NCBI GenBank assembly: GCA_016098155.1
Contig: JAAAJB010000386.1
Span: forward strand, 1-33,751
Source: Actinomortierella ambigua
Taxonomy: Eukaryota; Mortierellomycota; Mortierellomycetes; Mortierellales; Mortierellaceae
Length of the DNA: 33,751 nt
Direction of reading: 5' to 3'
Positions 10,368-20,637 of this stretch are shown one piece after another. The notes beneath the pieces are model-generated. The model was not told the origin of the DNA, searched no databases, and worked only from the letters and a program-made list of their open reading frames with translations. Within the stretch, counting starts at the first letter, position 1; every line of letters begins with the position of its first letter. The position numbers and the translations under genes were made by a program.

Positions 10368-12826
10368 ATGACCCCATCCTCCATCCTTGCACGGTCGTCG
10401 CTGGCCTCCGTTGCGTCCTCTACGTCGCGTCTTGCCCTGCCCGCCGCTCGTTTGCAGGCACCTGCAGTCTTGGTGCCGGCACGTACCTTCACCTTCTCAA
10501 GCAACAGAAGTCCCGATGCACAGACGAAGGGCACCACCGCTAGTTTCTCCTCTTCGTCGTCGTCTTCTTCTTCTTCTTCTTCTTCTTCCTCTTCTCCACC
10601 TTCTCATGACGGCACTGATTCATCGACCAAACCTCTAGGCAAGGTTAGCGGTCTAGTCAACACCATCCTGCACGGCTCTGGCTCTGGACCAAAGATGCAG
10701 AGCCAAGAGTCCTGGGGTGTCTCGCTGGCCCGAGGCAAATATGTTCACGAGTTGCAGAGTAAGTCGACTATGAGGCTCTCTTCCTCGACGTCGTCTGGTA
10801 TCTGAAAGGAAGGATGGCCTTTGCACAACAAAACTCCGCCAATATCTGAGAAAGTTGGTCCGTTCGTCGTTATTCACAAAGCTTTCTTCTCTATTTGCCT
10901 ATTCAGAGCACCATGTTCGCCCCGAGCGCTTTGATGACTATGTCCAACTCCTGTAAGTTGAGAAGCTGCTTGTTTGTTGGTTGGTTGGTTGTCCGTTACC
11001 TCGCACCTCTCCCTTAGAACACTACTGTGGGAAAAAAATCTTGGGACGGTGTACACCTTGTCTGTCACCCCCTCCCCCCCCCTTTCTTTTTTTCATTGTG
11101 TCTCCTCGAAAGGCATTTGTCTGAATAACAACCTCACCCTGCACTTCCCGCCAATGCTGCTTGATAGGTCCGAAGAGTTTCCACGCATCATCAGAGAGTC
11201 GAACCACAAAGTCCGCTTGACAGGTAGCTGGACAACGGAAATCGGCGAATTGGATTCTGCAGGCAAGTGAACGAAGACGAAAGAAAAAAAAACTAGTTTT
11301 AAAGCGTGTACCTTGTTCTAGAGGAGCAGCTCAACGCAACACCCAGGAAAGAGAAACCAGAAAACGCCTGTGAGAAAAGGGTACAACAAAGGCGCAAGAT
11401 TGGACCACAACAGGGTATCAACTCTATGCACCTTGGTCAGCCGACACAACCACATGCAATCCTCCCCCCACCAAACGTCATCCACGCTGGATACCTCTGG
11501 GACCTCACTATCCTATGTATTGCAGGACATATGCCAGTGGAGGGGGAGAGGCGCTGGTCAGGGTCACCTGTCCACCTTTGGAACAATGACGATATACCGT
11601 GTGCCTTTCCCACCTTCTCTCTCTCTCTCAATCGACACTCTTCTTCACACGTCCTTTTGTGTGTGCTATGTTTGGGGGTGTGGAGTGAAAAAGTCTCAAT
11701 CTTCCAGAACAGAGGACAAAACCCTATTTCACTTTTCTTCCCCCATCCTTATCACAAGAACCAGATTGAGGCAAAGGTCAAATGCATGACGTATTAACCA
11801 CCCAGTTAACACCCTGTCTTGCCTCAAACAGTGCATATCTGGGAGTTTGACGGATATCTTGGCTACGTACAAGAAATGGACCGCTTGAGAAAGGATCCGG
11901 TAAGGCAGCACGCCAGCCTCTCTATGCACCGCTTCTCAAATGAAGAGCAGGCCTCGGCTCATCAAGATCCTGTACTGACGCCCTACCTTCTCTCTTTTTT
12001 CCTCTTCTCCATGTACACATACTTGGTCGAAAACAACAACAAACAAACAACTTAATAGAAATACCAAAAGTTCGTCAAGGAACTGCGATCGATGCTTGTC
12101 AAGCGCGAGAACCAGATTTGCCTCGAGTTTGCATTCTGGAAATCGCGTCCACCAGTCGCTCTCGGAGGTATCTATGAGATGCGTTCGTATCTCTTGAAGG
12201 TAAAGCATTTAGAGTTGTGAGGAGAAGAACATGTACCACCCAAAAAAAATGCACCTTTTTTAACTTCCCCACACCTCTATCCTCTATCTATCATTTAGCC
12301 TGGCAATCTTCTGGAATGGGAGACCAACTGGCGCCGTGGTCTGGAATGCCGTCGACAATTCTGTGAGCCTGTAGGCGCCTGGTTTTCGCAGCTTGGCACA
12401 CTCAACTATGTGCACCATGTCTGGAATTATCCGTAAGTCATTTCCTCCCAACAGCTGTTTTGCCATGAGTTTGTGTATCCGTCGTCTGTAAAAGAGAAAA
12501 TGCTCGTGTTCAAAGCTTTGGCCTGTTCTTGTCGCCATTGATATTTACCTATCTATCTTTGTGTATTGTTGGAACTGATAGCGACCTTGAGACTCGTAAG
12601 AAGACTCGAGAGCAGGCATGGAAGGTCGACGGCTGGGCAGAGACAGTCTACAACACTGGTAAGCAAAACATCTTTCATAGAAAATGTTCTATTATAATAG
12701 CAAAGAACATGAAGCGATTATTCACACGGCCCTTCATTGTGTTCTTCCTTGTGTTGATTAGTCCGTCTCATCGAACGCATGGAGGCCAATATCCTTATTC
12801 CCATGGAATTTTCGTCGCTCAAGTGA
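10368..12826 (+). CDS. NIPSNAP family mitochondrial protein
   Basis: Eight exons: 10368-10758, 10907-10952, 11168-11262, 11832-11899, 12059-12199, 12299-12432, 12582-12658, 12762-12826; 338 aa. The N-terminus is Ser/Ala/Arg-rich (mitochondrial presequence), then a run of about 20 serines near residues 58-78. The family core follows: GKYVHELQKHHVRPERFDDY, GSWTTEIGELDSA joined to VHIWEFDGYLGYV, LEFAFWKSRPP, IYEMRSYLLKPGNLLEWE, GAWFSQLGTLNYVHHVWNYP and LIPMEFSSLK. These track human NIPSNAP1 closely, including the paired ferredoxin-like repeats. NIPSNAPs are matrix/outer-membrane proteins linked to mitophagy signalling in animals; their fungal role is not known to me. Intron 3 (11263-11831) has a GC donor, and only that junction gives the conserved AVHIW sequence. 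Confidence 0.9.
10541..10596 (+). repeat. TCN trinucleotide repeat encoding polyserine
   Basis: A run of TCC/TCG/TCT codons gives about 20 serines just after the predicted presequence of the NIPSNAP protein. It is a coding microsatellite likely to vary between strains. Confidence 0.85.
11263..11831 (+). other. Non-canonical GC-AG intron (569 nt) in the NIPSNAP gene
   Basis: The donor reads CAG|GCAAGT and the acceptor ACAG|TGCA. The donor is otherwise a perfect consensus with T changed to C at +2, the usual form of GC-AG introns. Joining here gives a valine codon split in phase 1 and restores the family sequence. The nearest GT donor (at 11267, in AAGTGA) gives the wrong phase and a stop. Confidence 0.85.
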
Positions 12827-13276
12827 AGCTAAAATAAACCTGCTTTGCTATCAAAGCCTGCAAGACAGCAAGCGTCAATACACTCAAGATGTAGCTCACA
12901 TCTGTCAAACTTTATCTTCCTCTCCACTCTTCTTCCTTCGACAAGCTTCAGTTTGTAGAAAGACTATTAAAACGCGATGCTAGCGCAATTGATTTCCCTT
13001 TGGGCTACCTTTGTGAAGTTACACGAGATTGAACGGCAATGTCGACATCTTTGATTACAGAAAGGGAGACGGCGTGCACTTATCGTTCGCATGCGCAACA
13101 GCAACCCACAGAGCCTCCTTTGTTCCAAACGGCAAAGCTTACACGACGCACTTTACTAATCGTCACACGGCGAAGGCGTCGACAGTTATACAGTTTTAAC
13201 GACAACCACACGCTCTCTCCCTTTTCTTTTCTTTATTTTTTCTCACCCCCTTACAACATTCACCACCCGCACATCG
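12827..13276. other. Intergenic: NIPSNAP 3' region and promoter of the first reductase
   Basis: Both flanking genes are on the + strand. No gene is supported. A pyrimidine-rich leader (about 13205-13260) precedes the reductase start codon. Confidence 0.5.
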
Positions 13277-14628
13277 ATGACTCCCACAGCTCCCCCCATG
13301 GAATACGTCCGCCTCGGAAAGACCGGCCTCCGCGTATGTCCTCCACGCCCATTTTTCACATCACGTAAATGAATCTCTATTTAACAGGAATTAGACTAAA
13401 CCATCGATTTTTGTCGAATTCCTTTCTCTAGGTCTCTCGCTTCTGTTTGGGCTTCATGTCCTATGGCAACCCCGAATGGAATGGTTGGTCGAAAGGAGAG
13501 GAGGAGTCGCTGGCTTTGATTAAGAAGGCCTATGATGCTGGCTTCAATTTTTTCGACACTGCCAATGTCTACTCCAATGGCCAGAGTGAGGAGATTCTTG
13601 GCAAGGCCATCAAAAGGTTCAACATGGACCGTGGTCGTATCGTGGTCGCAACCAAGGTGAAGAAATCGCACGCATACTCTAAGGTACTGAATTTCAAAGG
13701 AGGTGGGGTTAAGAAAAGAAACTGAACAGGTGGAGGCGCTATCTATACATCTTTCCCTTCAAATGGTTGTAGCTTTTCTTCCCAGTGCTTCCTGGAAACA
13801 CTGCTGTAAGATCCTCTGAGACGAACTTGCAAGATTCTACGCTTGTCAACGAGTTTGGCCTGTCTCGCAAACACATCTTTGACGCCGTCGATGCCTCGCT
13901 CAAGCGCCTTGATCTGGATTACATTGATCTCTACCAGATCCACCGCTTCGATCATGTAAGACCCTTGTCGCTTTCATTCAAGCCACGTCACAGACATATG
14001 AATTTGATGTCTTTGCTGCTTCTAACATCAATCCCCTTTTGAAATCTCGATATAGAACACGCCTATTGAAGAGACCATGGAGGCCCTCAACGATCTGGTT
14101 CGTTCAGGCAAGGTCCGCTACATTGGTGCCAGCTCAATGTATGCATGGGAATTCCAAAAGGCCAACAACATTGCCGAAAAGAACGGTTGGGCCAAGTTTG
14201 TCAGCATGCAGAACCACTACAACCTGATCTACCGCGAGGATGAACGTGAAATGATCCCTTACTCGGTTGACGTCGGTATCGGTGGCATCCCATGGTCGCC
14301 ATTAGCCCTTGGCAAGCTTGCCGGCAAGAATCGCGGGAACACTCAGCGGACGCAGACAGACGCCTGGCAATGGATGCACAATATCCGTGATGCAGAGGAG
14401 AAGATCATTGATCGTGTGGCCGAGATTGCAGAAAAGAAAGGAGCGAGCTCTGCTCAGGTGGCTCTCGCCTGGCTGTTGGCCAAACCCTATGTCACGGCAC
14501 CCATTGTCGGTATTGGTAAAGAAGAGCATCTTTATGACACTATTGGCGCTCTGAAAGTCACCCTCACGGACGAAGAATGCAAGTACCTCGAGGAGCCCTA
14601 CGCCCCTCGACCCGTGCTCCCCATGTAA
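13277..14628 (+). CDS. Aldo-keto reductase, array copy 1
   Basis: NADPH-dependent carbonyl reductase of the YakC/aryl-alcohol dehydrogenase-like type. Exons: 13277-13333, 13432-13656, 13773-13955, 14056-14628; all junctions phase 0; 345 aa, a full-length AKR barrel. The catalytic tetrad is complete: Asp61 and Tyr66 in [11 protein letters not shown], Lys94 in VVATK, His151 in [21 protein letters not shown] and the C-terminal [11 protein letters not shown] fit the cofactor-binding face. The segment between the lysine and [13 protein letters not shown] ([20 protein letters not shown]) differs from all other copies. Cytosolic; no signal peptide is visible. It is the first of four genes on the same strand and has the largest downstream gap (935 bp). 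A possible poly(A) signal AATAAA is at 14695. The substrate cannot be told from sequence. Confidence 0.92.
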
Positions 14629-14675
14629 CTTGCCTAATGTAGTTAGTGTAGGTGAGAGTATCAACTTCGATCACT

Positions 14676-14700
14676 CCCCCCCCCCCCCCCCGCGAATAAA
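14676..14700 (+). terminator. C-run and AATAAA after reductase copy 1
   Basis: A cytosine homopolymer of about 15 is followed at once by GCGAATAAA, with AATAAA at 14695-14700, about 70 bases after the stop codon. This is a plausible polyadenylation signal. Confidence 0.45.
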
Positions 14701-15474
14701 GCTTCTCTTCGTCTTTGATTTCTCCTCGGAGATGTCGGCGTTGTATATAACGTGAGGCTGAGCGTATCCCTATAACCCTCGTAGTGGTCGATCGAGTTTT
14801 TCTTCGCCTGTGGTCCATTTCTCCTATTTTATTTTTTGCGTATCTCAGCCTTACTGCTGATACTAAGGAGTAAAGCCGATTTGTGAAAACTCGAAAGGCG
14901 CAATTTGACGCAGAGCCTCTGTAAAGATCGATCGATGGATGAACGATTGGGCTGGGGGCTGGCTTGAGGGCAAAAAAGTGTCTGTCTCTGCAGGAAACCT
15001 AGCATCATGGCCTGGGTCCGCGAGCAACAGCATACGTACGCTGCCCCACCCCTCCCTCCCGGACGAGTCCTCCGACCTAGGAAACTGGTTATCAAACGTT
15101 GTGTTTTTTGATCGAAAGGCGACTGCCGCAGACGACATTGGAGGCGTAGCCCAGACCGCCCGTGCCAGATGATCAACTTTCAGGCTGAACCTATTGCCGG
15201 CATGAGGACTGCGCACCTGTCAAAAATTCGGTTACCAAACGGCAGGTAAGCTATCGCGGCCCTTTCAACTGCGCAGTCAAATGATTAATCATTTTGGAAC
15301 TCCCCTATTTTCCTTTTTCAAACAAATGACACGCCCAACTTACGTCGCAATCCAGTCTATCACTATGGCTATCTTCTACTCAGATGCCAGTGAGAGTAAG
15401 AGAGGAATTCATGCGAGTCCAGTTGTCAAGGAGACGACGCGTGTACGTTGCGTGCGATTAGGACTGAAAATTCG

Positions 15475-15480
15475 TATAAA
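15475..15480 (+). promoter_or_regulatory. TATA box of reductase copy 2
   Basis: TATAAA lies 83 bases before the start codon, within GTATAAAAGAG. It is followed by a TG repeat and a C/T-rich leader. It is the clearest TATA box in the window and the other reductase copies lack an equally good one, which hints at separate regulation. Confidence 0.6.
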
Positions 15481-15562
15481 AGAGCGTGTGTGTGTGTGTC
15501 CCCTACTCATCTCAACATCACTCTCCACTTCCACTCTCAAGCCTCTCAACAATCAAAAAAAA

Positions 15563-16818
15563 ATGACCCCCAAGAGCACTCCCATGCAATACGCCCGTCT
15601 TGGAAAGACAGGCCTTCGTGTAAGTCACCAGGCATTGCTCTGCTTCCACGTAAAGGACGAACAATGCTGTTCAAACGACTTGTGGAACCCCATCTCCTGA
15701 CAGTTGCTTTTTTTTCCCAAACGGAATAGGTTTCTCGCTTTTGCCTGGGCTTCATGTCCTACGGAGATGCAGCCTGGAACGGCTGGGCGAAGGGAGAGGA
15801 GGAGTCCCTCGCCTTGATCGAGAAAGCCTACAACGCCGGCTTCAACTTCTTTGACACCGCCAACGTCTATTCGAACGGAAAGAGTGAGGAGATTCTTGGA
15901 AAGGCCATCAAGAAGTTCAACATGGACCGCGGTCGTATCGTGGTCGCTACCAAGCTGTACTTCCCTGTCTACAACGACTATACCCCCGTCGATCTCTCTC
16001 GAGATGGACGCATGAAGGACCCCGCGCTTATTAACAAGTTTGGCCTTTCTCGCAAGCACATCTTTGACGCTGTGGATGCCTCTCTCAAGCGCCTTGACCT
16101 GGATTACATTGACCTTTACCAGATCCATCGTTTCGATCAGGTAAGACGCTTGCTGCTTTAATTCATGGTGCGTTAACAAACCGAAAAAAAAACGTTGCAT
16201 GTACTCACTCCTTCTCACCTCGGCCTGCCTTTGTAACCTCAAAAACAGGACACGCCTATTGAAGAGACCATGGAGGCCCTCAACGACCTGGTTCGTTCAG
16301 GCAAGGTCCGCTACATCGGTGCCAGCTCAATGTACGCCTGGGAGTTCCAAAAGGCCAACAACATTGCCGAGAAGAACGGTTGGGCCAAGTTTGTGAGCAT
16401 GCAGAACCACTACAACCTGATCTACCGCGAGGAGGAGCGTGAGATGATCCCTTACGCGGTCGACTCTGGTGTCGGCGGTATTCCGTGGTCACCCCTCGCC
16501 ATGGGCGCCCTCGCTGGCAAGAATCGCAACACGTTGCGCACTGAGACGAACCGCTTCGCGGCCATGAACAACATCCGTGATTCTGAGGACAAGATCATTG
16601 ACCGTGTCGCCGAGCTTGCTGAGAAGAAGAAGGTTAGCTCTGCTCAAGTCTCTCTCGCCTGGTTGTTGACCAAGCCTTTCGTCACGGCACCCATTGTCGG
16701 CATCGGCAAGGAGGAGCACCTCCAGGACACGCTTGGCGCGCTGAGCCTTGAGCTCACTGACGAGGAGATCAAGTACCTCGAGGAGCCTTACGTTCCCAAG
16801 CCTCTGCTTCCTATGTAG
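15563..16818 (+). CDS. Aldo-keto reductase, array copy 2 (one intron fewer)
   Basis: Exons: 15563-15619, 15730-16140, 16249-16818; phase-0 GT-AG junctions; 345 aa. The tetrad is intact: Asp61, Tyr66 ([11 protein letters not shown]), Lys94 (VVATK), His152 (LYQIHRFDQ). The exon reads straight through the point where copies 1, 3 and 4 all have an intron right after the catalytic lysine (ATK|LYFPVY here). The loop after the lysine (LYFPVYNDYTPVDLSRDG) is copy-specific. From [10 protein letters not shown] to NLIYRE, 60 residues are identical to copy 1. A TATA box lies 83 bp upstream, and a poly(A)-like AATAAA at 16882 lies in the 172-bp gap before copy 3. Confidence 0.92.
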
Positions 16819-16881
16819 ATACAGGGAGGTTGCATGAACAGGGATCATGTGGTGCGCTCAATGCAAAAAAAAATGAAATGA

Positions 16882-16887
16882 AATAAA
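16882..16887 (+). terminator. Probable poly(A) signal after reductase copy 2
   Basis: AATAAA 64 bases past the stop codon, within a run of AAATG repeats. With copy 3 starting at 16991, only about 100 bases remain for its promoter and leader. Confidence 0.5.
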
Positions 16888-16990
16888 ATGCTCGAGCTCC
16901 CTCTCTTTTCTCTCCATCTCACTCGCAGCATTTGATCATTCTTTACTTTACACTCCCCCCCCCCATACTTCCCCCCTCTCCTCTGATCAG

Positions 16991-18306
16991 ATGGAATACG
17001 TGCGCCTTGGAAAGACTGGTCTCCGCGTATGTTAGAAACAATGGCCTAGTTTGACCCCTTTGGATGAACGACCCGTGTAATTTTTTTTTTTGCGCTCCCT
17101 CTAATCTTTTTTCTTTGTGCTCACTGACGAGGTACACTAGGTCTCACGCTTTTGTTTGGGCTGTATGACTTATGGCGATCCCGAGTGGAATGGTTGGGCA
17201 AAGGACGAGGAAGTGTCGATGGACATGCTCAAGAAGGCCTACGATGCAGGCTTCAACTTTTTTGATACAGCCAACGTTTATTCGAACGGCAGGAGCGAAG
17301 AGATTCTTGGCAAGGCCATCAAGAAATTCAAAATGGATCGTGGTCGCATTGTTGTGGCTACCAAGGTAAAAAATTTCGTTAGGAAAAAAAGGGGGGCATC
17401 TTTTCTTTTCCCGTTACTGATATATCATGCTGTTTTTTCCCAAAGGTGTTTTTCCCTGTTCGATCAGAAGCACTGCCTTTTCACTCGAACGAGAAAGAGA
17501 GAAGTAATGATCCTGCCTGTATCAACAAGTTTGGCCTTTCCCGCAAACACATCCTTGATTCCGTTGAAGCCTCTCTCAAACGCCTTGACCTTGAGTACAT
17601 TGACCTCTACCAGATCCACCGTCTGGACCGGGTATGTCGCACAAGAAAAGCGAAGGTTATTAGACTATCTTGTACCAACTTTATGTCTGCATTGCATGGT
17701 TGCTAACCCGATATGGTGTATTCACGCCGAATGTAGGACACCTCAATTGAAGAAATCATGGGAGCTCTCAACGACGTGATTCGCTCAGGCAAGGTCCGCT
17801 ACATTGGTGCCAGCTCAATGTATGCTTGGGAATTCCAGAAGGCCAACAACATTGCCGAGAAGAACGGTTGGGCCAGGTTTATCAGTATGCAGAATCACTA
17901 CAACCTGATCTACCGCGAGGAGGAACGTGAGATGATCCCTTACTCCCTCGATGCTGGTATCGGTGGTATTCCATGGGCACCACTTGCCAGAGGCATGCTT
18001 GCTGCCCGCAATCGCGCCACGCAACGCAGTCAGTGCGACCGCTTCCAGAAAGTGTCGCTTATTCGCGCATCTGAGGAAGAGATCCTAGACCGTGTAGCCG
18101 ACGTTGCCGAGAAACGAAGAGTGAGTCCTGCCCAGGTCGCGCTTGCCTGGCTCTTGTCCAAACCATTTGTCTCGTCCCCTGTTGTCGGTATCCACAAGGA
18201 CGAGCATCTGTCTGATGCAATCGGCGCTTTGAGCCTGAAGCTCACGCAAGAGGAATGTATCTATCTTGAGGAACCTTATGTTCCCAAGCCCCTGATCCCT
18301 GTTTAG
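16991..18306 (+). CDS. Aldo-keto reductase, array copy 3
   Basis: Exons: 16991-17026, 17141-17365, 17446-17631, 17737-18306; phase 0 throughout; 338 aa. The start gives [12 protein letters not shown], seven residues shorter than the other copies. It follows directly on a C/T tract ending CTGATCAG, which looks like a 3' splice site, so an unseen leader exon is possible. The tetrad is intact: Asp54, Tyr59, Lys87, His145. The loop after the lysine ([18 protein letters not shown]) is again unique, and the 3' half has diverged more ([18 protein letters not shown]). It begins only 172 bp after copy 2 and ends 179 bp before copy 4. Substrate unknown. Confidence 0.88.
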
Positions 18307-18485
18307 ATCTTTTTCATGGCATAAGTTGACAACAAACGCAACCCTTCGCTCCCATGCCCCTTTTTCTAGGGAGGTGACGTCTACTTTGAGCATGTGTGTA
18401 AAGGGGTGAAGTGCAAGCTTGCGTTTCTCGCACTTTATCTTTCTGTCTTCACTTTCCCCACCCCCACTACTTTTGAACAAGAAAT

Positions 18486-19816
18486 ATGTCGCCCACCACG
18501 CCTCCAATGGAATATGTCCGTCTCGGTAAAACCGGCCTTCGCGTAAGATGATTCCCCTCATCTCCTTCATCCGATCATTGTGAGATATACATTTTCGTTA
18601 TTTCTTACTGATTTCTGTTTAACTATTTCAGGTCTCTCGTCTCTGCCTTGGTTGCTTGACCTATGGATCTCCCGAATGGAATGGCTGGTCCAAGCCTGAG
18701 AAAGAGTCTCTCGTCCTGATTAAGAAAGCATATGATGCTGGCTTCAATTTTTTTGATACAGCCGACTGCTACTGTAATGGTCAAAGTGAGCTGATCCTTG
18801 GCAAGGCCATCAAACAGCTCAATATGGACCGTGACCGTATTGTTGTTGCCACGAAGGTAAAATTGAGCTGTATTGGAGCAGGCAGGCACAATCTATCAAC
18901 GTCTCCATATAGGCTCACATCAAACCAGTCCTTTTTTCTTCTTTTAGCTAATGTTCCCAGTTCTCGAAGACAACGAGCCTCATCTGATGGACCGCGAGAC
19001 GACACTGAAGGACCAAAGGCTTGTCAACAAGTTTGGGCTTTCGCGTAAGCGTATTTTTGAGGCTTGCGATGCTTCCCTCCAGCGCCTTGGTCTCGACTAC
19101 ATTGATCTCTATCAGATTCACCGACTCGATCAGGTAAGGCACCATTCGTTCTTCTCGCACTTGCATTTCATTGATCAACACTATGACCGAGATGCCGATG
19201 TCCAGAAGAGTAAACACCAATTTCCATCTTTGTTGCGCCTCTGCAGGATACTCCAATTGAGGAGATCATGTGTGCCCTAAATGACCTGGTCCGCTCGGGC
19301 AAGGTGCGGTACATCGGAGCTAGCTCGATGTTCGCTTGGGAGTTCCAAAAGGCCAACAACATTGCCGAAAAAAATGGGTGGGCCAAGTTTGTCAGCATGC
19401 AAAACTGCTACAACCTAATCTATCGCGAGGAAGAACGTGAGGTCATACCCTATTCACTGGATGCTGGAATTGGCGGTCTGCCTTGGTCGCCCCTTGCCCG
19501 AGGACATCTCACAGGCAAACACCGTAAAACCCAGCGCTCAGAGTCGAGCAGCTTTGATGAGTTTAAGAACCTGGAAAAATGGGAGCACGCAATCATTGAC
19601 CGCGTTGTCGAGCTGGCTGAGAAGAAAGGCGTCAGTCCCACTCAGATATCTCTCGCTTGGCTCTTGACCAAGCCCTATGTCTCCGCTCCTGTCGTTGGTT
19701 TTAGTAGCGAGGAGCACATGCTCGATGCTCTTGGTGCCCTGTCTATCAAACTCACGGATGAAGAGTGCCAGTACCTTGAGGAGCTCTATGTTCCAAAGCC
19801 TCTAATTCCTATGTAG
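18486..19816 (+). CDS. Aldo-keto reductase, array copy 4 (most divergent)
   Basis: Exons: 18486-18542, 18632-18856, 18948-19133, 19247-19816; phase 0; 345 aa. Tetrad: Asp61 and Tyr66 in [12 protein letters not shown], Lys94 in VVATK, His152 in LYQIHRLDQ. Compared with the other copies it has Asp-Cys and Cys around the catalytic tyrosine (others ANVYSNG). It has SMQNCYN in place of SMQNHYN in the cofactor-facing strand, and a changed loop ([18 protein letters not shown]). The region [18 protein letters not shown] is also distinct. These changes around the active site suggest a different substrate or redox sensitivity; that is inference. An AATAAA at 19904 may be the poly(A) signal. Confidence 0.9.
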
Positions 19817-20166
19817 GCACCCCCCAGCTGCCCCTGAATCAGCCGTTGGAGGCCCTCTCTCTCCAAGGATTACGATGCATAAAGAGACATCGCTACGAAA
19901 AATAATAAACTGCCAAACTTGCAACACCGTCATATCAGTACTCCAACGAGAATTGGGAATCACCACACCCCCCTTGGAGCTCTCAGATACCTCCTGCTTG
20001 TCTCAGTGTCCGCTTTCTCCACCCATCTCCCCCTTGAAATTAAAAAGGAGTGAACGTTTTTTTTTTCATCCACTTTTGTCCTTCTCCTTTCTAAATCTAT
20101 ATCACCAATCCGCCAGCACACTCTCTATCCGTGTACAATCTTTATTTCTCAACCACTTTTCCAGTG
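19817..20166. other. Intergenic: reductase copy 4 to first secreted M15-like gene
   Basis: It contains AATAAA at 19904 (copy 4 side). ATTAAAAAGG near 20038, about 125 bases before the next start, is TATA-like and is followed by a pyrimidine-rich leader. No gene is seen. Confidence 0.5.
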
Positions 20167-20637
20167 ATGTACTTCACATTATCTTCTTTCTTTGGTGCTC
20201 TTGGAGCCATGGCTTTGATCACCACCGCTGCCGCCGGAGGCACCCCCCTCTCGCAGGCTCAAGCTGAGGAGCGTCTGGTGCCCAACAGTATCACGGCCTC
20301 GTCGACGGGTAACTGCACGAACAAGAACAACCCCAGCTGCACTTCCTACCAAGGTATCTTGTCCGGTACGGTCGATGCTGTCATCGCGCTCAAGAAAGCT
20401 AGTGGCTGCTCTTCCTTGGTCATCACCGGTGCTACGGAGGTTGGGCATGGTGATGGACAGTACAGCCACAGAAACGGGCACAGGGTCGATTTGCGCCATC
20501 AACAATGCCTGGACAATTATATTAAATCGGCTCTCGCCAGGATTGGCAACCGTAGCGATGGCTTCCCACAGTGGAAGGCACCTTCCGGCATCATCTACTG
20601 TGACGAAGGCACCCATTGGAATATTGTTGTCTTCTAA
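20167..20637 (+). CDS. Small secreted M15/hedgehog-type zinc peptidase-like protein, copy 1
   Basis: A single exon of 156 aa. The first ~23 residues (hydrophobic, with GALGAMALITTAAAGG) form a signal peptide. The mature part has NCTNKNNPSCTSYQGI, a hydrophobic SLVITGATE strand and the motif SHRNGHRVDL, matching the HxxGxxxD zinc site of the M15 (VanY/DD-carboxypeptidase) and hedgehog fold. It ends with CDEGTHWNIVVF, matching the C-terminal ExxHW site. Five cysteines suggest disulfides outside the cell. M15 enzymes cut D-Ala peptides of bacterial peptidoglycan, so a role against or with bacteria is possible; activity is inferred only. The start chosen is the ATG giving a signal peptide. The downstream copy at 21491 is very similar even at DNA level. 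Confidence 0.75.
   Translation: MYFTLSSFFGALGAMALITTAAAGGTPLSQAQAEERLVPNSITASSTGNCTNKNNPSCTSYQGILSGTVDAVIALKKASGCSSLVITGATEVGHGDGQYSHRNGHRVDLRHQQCLDNYIKSALARIGNRSDGFPQWKAPSGIIYCDEGTHWNIVVF

Larger units (their letters stand above)
14629..15562. other. Intergenic: between reductase copies 1 and 2
   Basis: A C-run of about 15 (14676-14691) and an AATAAA follow copy 1. The rest is of ordinary composition. Open frames of about 115 codons on the minus strand (around 14830-15216) have no recognisable motif and I do not call them genes. The last 90 bp hold a TATA box and C/T-rich leader for copy 2. Confidence 0.5.

Noticed and set aside
11306..11797. 163-codon open frame within the NIPSNAP intron 3
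   Set aside because: It lies inside the GC-AG intron; it has no motif, and including it would disrupt a conserved family junction.
14863..15216. 117-codon minus-strand frame between reductase copies 1 and 2
   Set aside because: No motif, no leader tract, and unremarkable codon use; length is within chance expectation.
15625..16242. 205-codon antisense frame across reductase copy 2
   Set aside because: Mirror of the conserved exon; similar shadows occur opposite the other reductase copies and no independent motif is seen.
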